Notes under the pieces: generated by a model | What the model saw: only the letters and a program-made list of their open reading frames with translations | Told to the model about the DNA's origin: nothing | Database searches by the model: none | Shown here: positions 7,670 through 16,299 of the stretch, piece by piece | How the letters are laid out: each line of letters opens with the position of its first letter | Position numbering within the stretch: position 1 is the stretch's first letter | Translations under genes and position numbers: made by a program | Source of the DNA: Enterococcus rivorum | GTDB lineage: Bacteria > Bacillota > Bacilli > Lactobacillales > Enterococcaceae | Assembly: GCF_001742285.1 (NCBI RefSeq) | Contig: NZ_MIEK01000003.1 | Location: 33,169 to 97,168 of the forward strand | DNA length: 64,000 nt | Direction of reading: 5' to 3'

Positions 7670-9580
7670 ATGGATTTACAAAAAGCAACATCGCGAAAGC
7701 TAATTTTTGTAGACATAATGGAAAAATCAAAAGGTGGGGTTCTTGAATTTTTGACAGAGCAACTATTTGTTGCTGGGAAAATAACATCAAAAGAAAGATT
7801 CTTAGCCGATGTTTATGCAAGAGAAAAACTTTCGCCAACTGGATTCGAGAATGGTTTAGCGATTCCACATGGAAAATCGGATGCGGTGAAAGAAGCCTCA
7901 TTTGCAATTGCCCGTTTACAAAATCCTATTACAGAATATGAAAGCATTGATCCGAATAATCAAGTTACTTTGGTTTTTTTACTAGCGATTCCATCTAATG
8001 AAGCTGGTAGCACTCATTTAAAATTATTATCTGAACTGGTAACAAAATTATCTAATCCGGATTATCTCAAATTGTTTATGAAAGCTAAAGATTCAGAAGA
8101 AATATACAAACTTTTAGCTAGACAAGAAAAAAATGAAGAACCTACTTCTATTGAATCAAATGAGTTAATCTTAGGTGTAACCGCTTGCCCAGCAGGGATT
8201 GCTCATACTTATATGGCCGCAGAAGCATTGGAAAGAGCCGGAAGAGAGCTAGGGGTAAAAGTTCTTGTTGAGAAACAAGGGGCCAACGGAATTGAAGATC
8301 GTCATACTACTCGTCAAATCAGTCAAGCCAAAGCTGTGATTTTTGCTAATGATGTTGCGGTGAAAAATAGTGAGCGCTATGCAAAACTGCCACATGTTAA
8401 TACCACGGTAGCGGATCCTCTAAGAAATGCTAAAGAGCTCATTCAAGAAGCGTTGGATAAATCAAAAAATTTTCAACCAGATAACGAATCGGTTCATTTA
8501 GATTTTGAAGAGAACGATGGGGAAAAATCATTTGGCATGGAAGTAAAAGATTCTGTATTAACAGGTATATCGTATATTATTCCAATCATTATTGCGGGGG
8601 GAATGATTACAACCTTTGCTGTTCTGATTACTCAAATTTTTGGTCTTCAAGAAGTTATGGCAGAAGAAACAAGCTGGCTATTTTTACTAAAAAGCTTAGG
8701 TGGAGGCTTACTAGGGCAGATTATGATTCCTGTTCTAGCAGCGTTTATGTCCTACTCGATTGCAGATAAGCCAGGTCTTGCCCCAGGATTTACAGGTGGT
8801 TTGGCAGCCATGACAATTAACAGTGGTTTTTTAGGTGGAATGTTAGCTGGACTAGCAGCTGGATTTTTAATGAAATTTATGAAAAAACACATCAAAGCGA
8901 AAGGGGCTTTAGCTGGCTTCGTCAGTTTTTGGGTTTATCCAGTAGTTGGTTCCTTACTGATAGGAATTTTGATGCTCTTTATTATCGGTAAACCTGTTGC
9001 CTTTATTAACAACGGCTTGATTAATTGGCTGGACACACTGCAAGGCTCAAATGCGCTACTATTAGGTGCTGTACTTGGAGCGATGGTTTCTTTTGATTTA
9101 GGTGGTCCCGTCAATAAAGCAGCCTATGCTTTTTGTATCGGTGCGATGTCTAATGGAAATTTTATTCCTTATGCCGCTTTTGCATCAGTTAAAATGGTTT
9201 CTGCTTTTTCTGTATCAGCAGCTTGTATAATAAGAAAAGATTTGTTTACAAAACAAGAAAAGGAAATTGGCGATCAAACTTGGTTGCTTGGGCTTGCAGG
9301 AATAACAGAAGGAGCGATTCCTTTCATGATGAATGATCCTGTTCGAGTGATTGCTTCGTTTGTTGCAGGCTCTGCTGTTACAGGTGCCATTGTTGCCTAT
9401 TTCCAAATAGGTCTAACTGTTCCAGGTGCGGGTATTTTTTCAATGGGGCTTCTAGATTCAAAGATGAATGGCTTAACGGCTGCCCTCATTTGGTTTTTCG
9501 CAGCAATTTTAGGTGCAGCAATTTCAACCTGTTTATTAATTATTACTAGAAGTCAAAAATTGAAGAAACAAGCCCTTTAG
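7670..9580 (+). CDS. mngA: PTS EIIABC, predicted mannosylglycerate transporter
   Basis: The 636-residue fructose-family PTS permease has all three domains in one chain. EIIA covers residues 1-150 with phosphorylated His67 in AIPHGKS. EIIB follows with the active Cys173 in VTACPAGIAHTYMAAEAL. The membrane EIIC spans about 285-630, with the GGPVNK motif. Such proteins import and phosphorylate fructose, mannose or 2-O-alpha-mannosyl-D-glycerate. The adjoining GH38 mannosidase and glycerate kinase point to mannosylglycerate (E. coli MngA), giving the 6-phosphomannosyl form in the cytoplasm. The start follows AGGGGGAG. The symbol rests on context. Confidence 0.8.
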   Translation: MDLQKATSRKLIFVDIMEKSKGGVLEFLTEQLFVAGKITSKERFLADVYAREKLSPTGFENGLAIPHGKSDAVKEASFAIARLQNPITEYESIDPNNQVTLVFLLAIPSNEAGSTHLKLLSELVTKLSNPDYLKLFMKAKDSEEIYKLLARQEKNEEPTSIESNELILGVTACPAGIAHTYMAAEALERAGRELGVKVLVEKQGANGIEDRHTTRQISQAKAVIFANDVAVKNSERYAKLPHVNTTVADPLRNAKELIQEALDKSKNFQPDNESVHLDFEENDGEKSFGMEVKDSVLTGISYIIPIIIAGGMITTFAVLITQIFGLQEVMAEETSWLFLLKSLGGGLLGQIMIPVLAAFMSYSIADKPGLAPGFTGGLAAMTINSGFLGGMLAGLAAGFLMKFMKKHIKAKGALAGFVSFWVYPVVGSLLIGILMLFIIGKPVAFINNGLINWLDTLQGSNALLLGAVLGAMVSFDLGGPVNKAAYAFCIGAMSNGNFIPYAAFASVKMVSAFSVSAACIIRKDLFTKQEKEIGDQTWLLGLAGITEGAIPFMMNDPVRVIASFVAGSAVTGAIVAYFQIGLTVPGAGIFSMGLLDSKMNGLTAALIWFFAAILGAAISTCLLIITRSQKLKKQAL

Positions 9581-9591
9581 GAGGAAATTAA

Positions 9592-12195
9592 ATGAAGAAT
9601 GTTCATATCGTCCCACATATGCATTGGGATCGTGAATGGTACTTTTCTACAGAAGAATCTCGAATACTCTTGGTTAATAATATGACAGAAATCATGGACA
9701 TGTTAGAAGAACATCCTGAGTACCCTTGCTATGTACTAGATGGTCAAACGGCTATATTAGAAGATTATTTTGAGGTGTGCCCCGAACAAAGAGAAAGAGT
9801 AGAAAAACTAGTGAAAGCGGGACGACTAATCATTGGCCCTTGGTACACTCAAACCGATGAGTTGGTTGTAGGAGCGGAATCCATTACTCGTAATTTACTT
9901 TATGGAATGTCTGACTGCGAAGCTTTTGGTGAACCAATGAAGATTGGCTATTTACCAGATTCTTTTGGACAAAGTAGTCAAATGCCACAAATATTAAACG
10001 GTTTTGGGATTGATTATGCGATATTCTGGCGTGGCATTTCTGAGCGACATGGAACCGATAAAACAGAATTTTATTGGGAAGGTGACGATGGTTCAAAAGT
10101 CTTGACGCAACTGCTCCCTTTAGGTTATGCCATTGGTAAATACTTGCCAGAAGAGGCTTCAGCCTTGAAAGAGCGGATGGATAAATATTTCCCTGTATTG
10201 GACAAAGGTGCAACATCGGATCATATAATTTTACCCAATGGACATGACCAAATGCCGGTACAACGAAATATCTTCACTATTATTGAACTATTAGAAGAAT
10301 TGTACCCAGAACGGAAATTCTTTTTGAGTCGTTATGAGCATGTATTTAATCAATTGAAAGAAACAATAGATTTACCTGTGATAAAAGGAGAATTTATTGA
10401 TGGGAAATACAGCCGAGTTCATCGAAGTATTTTTTCTACAAGAATGGATATCAAAGCGGCTAACGCTAGAATTGAAAATAAAATAACGAATATACTGGAA
10501 CCTCTAGCTTCAATAGCTTATTCTTTAGGACATGAGTATCATCATGGTTTAATTGAAGGAATCTGGAAAGAAATAATGAAAAATCATGCCCATGACAGTA
10601 TTGGTTGTTGTTGTTCAGACAAAGTTCATGCGGAAATTATGGCTAGATTTATCAATGCTGAAGAACGAACCGATCGTTTAATAGAATTTTATCAACGAAA
10701 AATAGTTGAAGGAATCCCAAGTCCTGAAAGTCACGATAAAGTAGTTCTTTTTAATCTATTACCTAAGAAACGGAAGGAAGTAGTTACAATAAAAATTATT
10801 TCTAAATTGCCTTCGTTCGTTTTAGCAGATACTAAAGGAGTTACTGTAGAATATCAAATCATAAGTCAAGAGATCATTGACCCTGGTTTGATTGATCGTC
10901 AAATTGTTCATTACGGAAATTACGAACCATTTATTGAATATACAATTCAAGTGAATAGAGAGTTACCAGCTATGGGGTATGATACCTTGTATGTGAAGGC
11001 TGGGGAGCAAAAAATAACTCAAGAAATTGGGTTAAAGGATACGATTGAATCAGAGTATTATATTATCACAGCTAAAGAAAATGGTACTTTCAAAATAGTA
11101 AACAAAGAAAATGGCGAAGTTTATGATACTGTTTTTGCCATTGAAGATTGTGGCGATGATGGGGATGAATACGATTTTTCACCATTAAGAGAAGAAGTAC
11201 CCTCTGTTTCTTCAGATTACGTAAAAGCAACCATTGGAGGAGCTGAAACACAATTTTGTGGGAAATTGACCACTAGCTATCAGTGGAAGCTACCTAAAAA
11301 TTTAGATTCTAGAAGAGAAGGGATCGTTGACAGTTTTGTAGAGATCAGCCTTACTGTTACAGTACCTAAAAACAGTAAAACTATCCAACTGACTCTTTCT
11401 ATTGATAATCAATGTGGAGACCATCGAATGAGGCTTTTAATTCCCACAAAGATTCAAGCGCTGGTCTCAATTGCAGATAATCAGTTTGGGATTATTGAAC
11501 GTTCTGTAGAAGATTCTGCAACGGCTGTTTGGGAAACGGAAGACTGGGATGAACGTCCCGATACAATTTTTCCTTTTCTAAGCCATGTCAGCTTAACCAA
11601 TACTGAGTCTACAGTGGCAGTGTTTTCAAATAGTTCAAGAGAGTATCAGATTACAGGCTCTAATTTTGATAAAATCGCGATTACACTTTTCCGAGGAATT
11701 GGTGTTCTAGGAAAAGAAAAATTATTGCGTAGACCAGGAAGGCCCTCTGGGATTAAATTGGCTACACCAGATTCTCAAATGCTTGGAAAAATCACTTTAG
11801 ACTTTGGCATCTATTTTGAAGAAAGTTCGTTCTCGAATGTGGAAATAGGAAATCGAGCGAAAGAGTATTTAACACCGATTGTTTTTTATAACCAAATCCC
11901 TTATCACGCAATGAAATTGAACCCAAGCGGATTGGTGTCGCCAGTAACGTATTCATTATTCACACAAGAAAATCCAAAGATTGTTTTAAGCACGTTGAAG
12001 AAAGCAGAAAAAGACCAGATATTACTAGCGAGGTTTTACAACCCTACAAACTGTTTAGAAGAGCTTTCGATTAAGAAAAATGATAAAATGAAAAGGAACT
12101 ACGATAGTTATAAACTGAACGAAGAAAAAATAAATAGTGATTGTTCAGTGAAAATAAAACCAAACCAAGTAACAACAGTAAAAATAGCTGATTAA
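9592..12195 (+). CDS. mngB: GH38 alpha-mannosidase (mannosylglycerate hydrolase type)
   Basis: The 867-residue protein has the GH38 catalytic N-terminus: zinc ligands in HMHWDREWYFS (His11, Asp13), the nucleophile Asp123 in LPDSFGQSSQ, and NGHDQMP and HAHDSIGCC (zinc His) further on. The rest is the beta-rich C-terminal part of the family. No signal peptide is seen, so it acts in the cytoplasm. It begins 11 bases after the PTS gene. In E. coli MngB splits 6-phosphomannosylglycerate into mannose-6-phosphate and glycerate; the glycerate kinase encoded next supports the same reaction. Confidence 0.87.
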   Translation: MKNVHIVPHMHWDREWYFSTEESRILLVNNMTEIMDMLEEHPEYPCYVLDGQTAILEDYFEVCPEQRERVEKLVKAGRLIIGPWYTQTDELVVGAESITRNLLYGMSDCEAFGEPMKIGYLPDSFGQSSQMPQILNGFGIDYAIFWRGISERHGTDKTEFYWEGDDGSKVLTQLLPLGYAIGKYLPEEASALKERMDKYFPVLDKGATSDHIILPNGHDQMPVQRNIFTIIELLEELYPERKFFLSRYEHVFNQLKETIDLPVIKGEFIDGKYSRVHRSIFSTRMDIKAANARIENKITNILEPLASIAYSLGHEYHHGLIEGIWKEIMKNHAHDSIGCCCSDKVHAEIMARFINAEERTDRLIEFYQRKIVEGIPSPESHDKVVLFNLLPKKRKEVVTIKIISKLPSFVLADTKGVTVEYQIISQEIIDPGLIDRQIVHYGNYEPFIEYTIQVNRELPAMGYDTLYVKAGEQKITQEIGLKDTIESEYYIITAKENGTFKIVNKENGEVYDTVFAIEDCGDDGDEYDFSPLREEVPSVSSDYVKATIGGAETQFCGKLTTSYQWKLPKNLDSRREGIVDSFVEISLTVTVPKNSKTIQLTLSIDNQCGDHRMRLLIPTKIQALVSIADNQFGIIERSVEDSATAVWETEDWDERPDTIFPFLSHVSLTNTESTVAVFSNSSREYQITGSNFDKIAITLFRGIGVLGKEKLLRRPGRPSGIKLATPDSQMLGKITLDFGIYFEESSFSNVEIGNRAKEYLTPIVFYNQIPYHAMKLNPSGLVSPVTYSLFTQENPKIVLSTLKKAEKDQILLARFYNPTNCLEELSIKKNDKMKRNYDSYKLNEEKINSDCSVKIKPNQVTTVKIAD

Positions 12196-12269
12196 AGAAA
12201 AAAGGAAGTGAAGAAAAGACGAAAGTTGTTTTTTCTTTGCTTTTTGCTTAATCATAAGGAGGGAAAGGG

Positions 12270-13394
12270 ATGAAGGTTTTGATTGCGATTGACTCTATGA
12301 AGGGGTCTTTATCTAGCCTAGAGGCCAATCAGGTTGTATCAGAAGTATTCAAAGAACGAGGGCATCAAGTGATAGAAATAGCCATTGCGGATGGCGGAGA
12401 AGGGACTGTAGAGGCGGTCATTGAAAATAATTCTGGAAAAATCATACCAACCTCTGTTCATTCATTAGGTGGGCAAAAAATAACCGCAGAATTTGGCTGG
12501 CTTGAAAAAGAAAAAATGGCGGTTATAGAAACGGCAGCAGCTTCGGGCATTCAATTTTTAGATGGAACACTAACAACACATCCCAAAAATACCAGCTCTT
12601 ATGGTACTGGAGAACTAATTCTTGCAGCCATCGATAAGGGAGCTCAAAAAATCATTATTGGACTTGGTGGAACAGGAACCGTTGATGGTGGAATAGGATT
12701 GCTAAGTGCTTTAGGTGTTGAGTTTTACAATAAAGCTGAAGAAATTCTTCCAGTCTCAGGTGGCATATTAGATCAAATTACTCGTATTTCTACTAAGAAC
12801 TTGTCAAATAAAGTAAAAGAAATCGAATTTTTGATTGCCTCTGATGTGGATAGTCAGTTAACGGGTACTAGTGGAGCTGTTCAGATGTTTGGGAAACAAA
12901 AAGGGATTAAGGAAGAAGAAGTAATCGCTTATGATCGAGCAATGAAAAAATATCAAGAAACAGTAATCGGCAAAGCAAAAAGTCAAGCTGGCGATGGTGC
13001 GGCTGGTGGGATTGGTTTTGCTCTAAGAACTTTTTTGAATGGGAAAATGTATTCTGGTATTCATTTAATTTCGCAATTATCACATTTGGAAGAACAAATA
13101 AAGACAGTAGATTTGGTTATCACTGGCGAAGGAAAGATGGATAACCAAAGCCTCCATGGAAAAGTGCCAGTTGGAATCGGACGTATGGCAAAAAAATATC
13201 AAGTTCCAGTCGTTGCTTTTGTGGGGAGCTTCCTAGGAGATGATTCCTTATTTGAAAAAGAAGGAATCTCGGTAATTGTTCCTATTATCGATAAAATAAC
13301 CAGCTTAGAAGAAGCGATGGAAAATGCCAAGCAAAACTTACAGCGCACATCAAAACGTTCTTTAAAATTACTGGAATTGATTGAAAAAAAATAG
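12270..13394 (+). CDS. glxK: Glycerate kinase
   Basis: The 374-residue protein belongs to the GarK/GlxK family: DSMKGSLSS at the N-terminus, IADGGEGTVEA near residue 45, ETAAASGI, GTGELI and GLGGTGTVDGGIG near 130, SGAVQMFGKQKG, and the VITGEGKMDNQ motif near 285. It transfers phosphate from ATP to glycerate, normally giving 2-phosphoglycerate. It is preceded by AAGGAGGG and lies 74 bases after the mannosidase gene, so it would recycle the glycerate half of mannosylglycerate into glycolysis. Confidence 0.92.
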   Translation: MKVLIAIDSMKGSLSSLEANQVVSEVFKERGHQVIEIAIADGGEGTVEAVIENNSGKIIPTSVHSLGGQKITAEFGWLEKEKMAVIETAAASGIQFLDGTLTTHPKNTSSYGTGELILAAIDKGAQKIIIGLGGTGTVDGGIGLLSALGVEFYNKAEEILPVSGGILDQITRISTKNLSNKVKEIEFLIASDVDSQLTGTSGAVQMFGKQKGIKEEEVIAYDRAMKKYQETVIGKAKSQAGDGAAGGIGFALRTFLNGKMYSGIHLISQLSHLEEQIKTVDLVITGEGKMDNQSLHGKVPVGIGRMAKKYQVPVVAFVGSFLGDDSLFEKEGISVIVPIIDKITSLEEAMENAKQNLQRTSKRSLKLLELIEKK

Positions 13395-13413
13395 CACGTT
13401 TCAAAATAGTATT

Positions 13414-13459
13414 AGCCCCTACTTGGCAGTGACCTTTGTCAGGGATAGGGGCTTTTTTA
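13414..13459 (+). terminator. Terminator of the mannosylglycerate operon
   Basis: AGCCCCT (13414-13420) pairs with AGGGGCT (13447-13453) around an inner hairpin, followed by a T run. Confidence 0.8.
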
Positions 13460-14009
13460 CTATTATTATTAGATGTAATTCAGATAAATAACATGTAATT
13501 AGCCTGTTTTTATATCGATAATATACTTTAAATGAAATTCATTTACAATAAATTGGTATTTAAAAACAATAATTTTTACTAATTTTTAATTTATTTTGTA
13601 ATAAAAGATTCCTTTTTTTATTTTTTTTGGTATTATAGTTTATGTAGAGACGTGTAACCTTAAAACAAGGATGAGCTAATGACTTAAATATGAGAAGATA
13701 ATTTTTATTGAATAGACCATAAAAAAACGGAAAATCAGAAGATAGAGATCAAGTTTATTAAGTAAACTAAAACATAAAAAGTCAGCAGCAGATGTTTTTT
13801 TTGAATATGTTGGGAAGTTTTACGATTATTTAGTGTCAAGCTAGAAAATATTTTGCCATATCATTATAAAATTTTTTCTATTCCCTAAGGTAATCAATCG
13901 GAAATTCAGATTCATCTTTCCAAAGACAACATACCTTTTCAAAAAGAGATAGTAAATTATTCAAAGATAGGATAGTTGGATAGAGATTACCACCATGAAA
14001 GGATAGAAT
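13460..14009 (+). other. 550-base AT-rich gap with probable long leader
   Basis: No coding region is evident. The best promoter is an extended -10 near 13630 (TTGGTATTAT). It would give the following membrane-protein gene an untranslated leader of roughly 360 bases. No riboswitch or T-box motif was recognised in it. Confidence 0.4.
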
Positions 14010-15665
14010 ATGAAAAGAACAGCGAGCATCAAAAAAAATAAAACATTTTTAATTATTTTGGTATTTTTATTATTAAGCACTATTTCTTTGTTGTTTACTC
14101 ATATAGGTAAACCTGTAATGTACAGAGGTGATGACATTTATTTTCATTTGAGTCGTATAGAAGGGATTTCAGAAGGAATAAAAAATGGGCTCTTTTTTCA
14201 AAAAATAAACTATTTTTTTCTACATGGAATGGGGTATGCATCACCAATTTTTTATTCTGATTTATTTTTATATCCGGCAGGGATATTAAGATGTTTAGGA
14301 ATATCAATTAGTAACACGTATATTATTTTTTTATGGAGTATAAATTTTCTAACCTATCTGCTTGCATATCAATGTTTTCGTTATTATAAAAAAATAGATT
14401 ACCAAGCGTTCCTATTTGCTGTTCTCTATGGAGGGGCATCGTATCGCTTAAGTGATTTAACAGAGAGAGCAGCTATTGGTGAGTTACTATCCTTTATGTT
14501 TATTCCATTAGCTTTTATAGGACTTTGGTCTATATTTTTTGAAGAAAAACAGAAGTATTATATACTGTCTATTGGAATGGCTTGTTTAATATTTACTCAT
14601 GTATTGAGTGCATTTATTTTTAGTATTTTCATTTTTTTCTATCTAATAATGAATCTGACTACACTTATGAAGAACAAAAAAAGATTATTTGCCTTACTGA
14701 AAGCTGTCGGTTTGACAGTGTTACTTTGTTTAGGATTTTTGTTACCAATAGTTGAGCAGACGTTCGATCAATCATTTAATTTTCAAGTGAATCAAGTGGC
14801 CAAAATGAGTGATTTTACTCATACTATTCCAGAGTATATCAAAATTGCCTTGGTAAATAGTGGTGTTAATAATTTAGGAATCTTGATTTTTTTGTTGTTT
14901 ATGCTTTTGTTAGTAAGGTTTAATGCTTTATTAACAGATTCAAAAAAATTATTTTTGATAACTTTTCTATTTTTGGTTTCATCTACAAGTCTGATTCCGT
15001 ATCGATTGTTAGAAGACACGTTTATCAATTCTGTTCAATTTCCTTGGCGCTTCTTTGTAATAGTTACATTTGGTGTTTGTTGGTTATTTGCTGACAATAT
15101 TGACAGGTTATTTAAAAGACAGACCTTAAATAAAATGTTACTTTTTGGAAGTATTACATTGGCTACAGGACTGTTAATTTTGCATGGTTTGTTTATTTCT
15201 GACACTTCTAGATATGTTTCGAGAGAAGAAGTTGAAGCGATTCCTCAAAATTTTTTAGGCTGGGGTATGGAATACCTTCCTTTTAAAACAGATTATTTTG
15301 AAGTCATCGAAGAGCCAAGAAGAATTTTGAACAGCGACAATGTTTCCTTGCAAAATGTTTCTTTTGAGTATGGCGGCATTGATTTATACTACAGTACAAA
15401 AAAATCTAATGAAGAAGCTAAAATTATTTTACCTTATATTTACTATAAAGGTTATAAAGCAACTGTGGACGGAGAACCACTTGAAGTCAATAATAGCTCT
15501 GTTGTGCCTGGTTTGTGTGAAGTTAACGTAACTGATAGTGGAAATTTAAAGATGAAGTACCATTGGACAACACTCCAAATTGTTTCTTTTATTTTGTCGT
15601 TGCTATCGTGGTTAACTCTTGTGATCAGTTTAGGATATAAGAAAATCAAAAAGAAGACCGCCTAA
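14010..15665 (+). CDS. Polytopic membrane protein, PTPS-related/GT-C-like
   Basis: The 551-residue protein has about a dozen hydrophobic segments and a short soluble domain before the last helix. Early sequence RGDDIYFHLSRIEGISEGIKNG, with an acidic pair in the first extracellular loop, matches the membrane proteins annotated as 6-pyruvoyl-tetrahydropterin synthase-related, which have the layout of GT-C lipid-linked glycosyltransferases. A role in adding sugars to cell-wall polymers is possible but not shown. The start follows AAAGGA. It is alone between two long gaps. Confidence 0.65.
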   Translation: MKRTASIKKNKTFLIILVFLLLSTISLLFTHIGKPVMYRGDDIYFHLSRIEGISEGIKNGLFFQKINYFFLHGMGYASPIFYSDLFLYPAGILRCLGISISNTYIIFLWSINFLTYLLAYQCFRYYKKIDYQAFLFAVLYGGASYRLSDLTERAAIGELLSFMFIPLAFIGLWSIFFEEKQKYYILSIGMACLIFTHVLSAFIFSIFIFFYLIMNLTTLMKNKKRLFALLKAVGLTVLLCLGFLLPIVEQTFDQSFNFQVNQVAKMSDFTHTIPEYIKIALVNSGVNNLGILIFLLFMLLLVRFNALLTDSKKLFLITFLFLVSSTSLIPYRLLEDTFINSVQFPWRFFVIVTFGVCWLFADNIDRLFKRQTLNKMLLFGSITLATGLLILHGLFISDTSRYVSREEVEAIPQNFLGWGMEYLPFKTDYFEVIEEPRRILNSDNVSLQNVSFEYGGIDLYYSTKKSNEEAKIILPYIYYKGYKATVDGEPLEVNNSSVVPGLCEVNVTDSGNLKMKYHWTTLQIVSFILSLLSWLTLVISLGYKKIKKKTA

Positions 15666-15986
15666 GAGAGTTGTCGCTTTGTCAATACATGTAGTAACTG
15701 ATAAGAGAATGGGAATATTTTGAAGGTGTATTCTATAGAAAAATGTTTGTCTGTAGATAAACATTTCTGTTGCAGCTTTTTGACTCTGTGCAGCAATGGT
15801 ATTTGGTAAGAAATTTCACCGATTTATTAACGGATAGCTGTCACTTCTGAGCTTCCAATCCTGACTATTCATCATTTTATTTGTGCTTTTATCTAAATAG
15901 TTTTAACGAATAACCGGCTGTCTAGAAGCCTTTCTAACAGAGACGCATTAACATGAATTCTGTTGAATTCAATTAGCGGAACAAAA
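15666..15986. other. Gap before the valS promoter; one weak hairpin
   Basis: No gene is seen. AAATGTTT/AAACATTT (about 15741-15767) could be a weak terminator of the preceding gene; it lacks a clean T run. Confidence 0.3.
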
Positions 15987-16015
15987 TTGACAATTTCCAA
16001 CCCAACATGTAAAAT
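15987..16015 (+). promoter_or_regulatory. valS promoter
   Basis: TTGACA (15987-15992), 17-base spacer, TAAAAT (16010-16015). It fits sigma-A well and would start the T-box leader near 16022. Confidence 0.8.
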
Positions 16016-16021
16016 ATAGCC

Positions 16022-16268
16022 AAGACAATGAACAAGAGGAGTACTACTGGTGTCGTTTTAGAGAGAAAATTGATTGCTGAAAAATTTTCACACAGCCAGT
16101 AAGAAGGTAGCTTGGGAGTTAACAATTTGAAGTAAATAGAATTGTTCGATTTGTGACCGTTACCTCACCAATGAAGCGGTGTTTGAAGAAAAGTCAAACA
16201 CAATTTAGGTGGTACCGCGTAAAATTATACGCCCTAAAATACGAAAGTATTTTAGGGCTTTATTTTTT
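16022..16268 (+). promoter_or_regulatory. T-box leader (tRNA-Val sensing) of valS
   Basis: The leader contains an AGAGAG bulge followed by GCTGAAAA (stem I, near 16060-16085), the T-box sequence AGGTGGTACCGCG (16207-16219) and a terminator (GCCCTAAAATAC/GTATTTTAGGGC, 16231-16256, then T run). Uncharged tRNA pairing with the T-box would favour the antiterminator and valS expression. A GTA at 16107-16109 is a possible valine specifier codon, but I could not fold stem I fully. Confidence 0.88.
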
Positions 16269-16299
16269 CTCCGAAAACAAGTAGAAAGAAGGAAATAGC

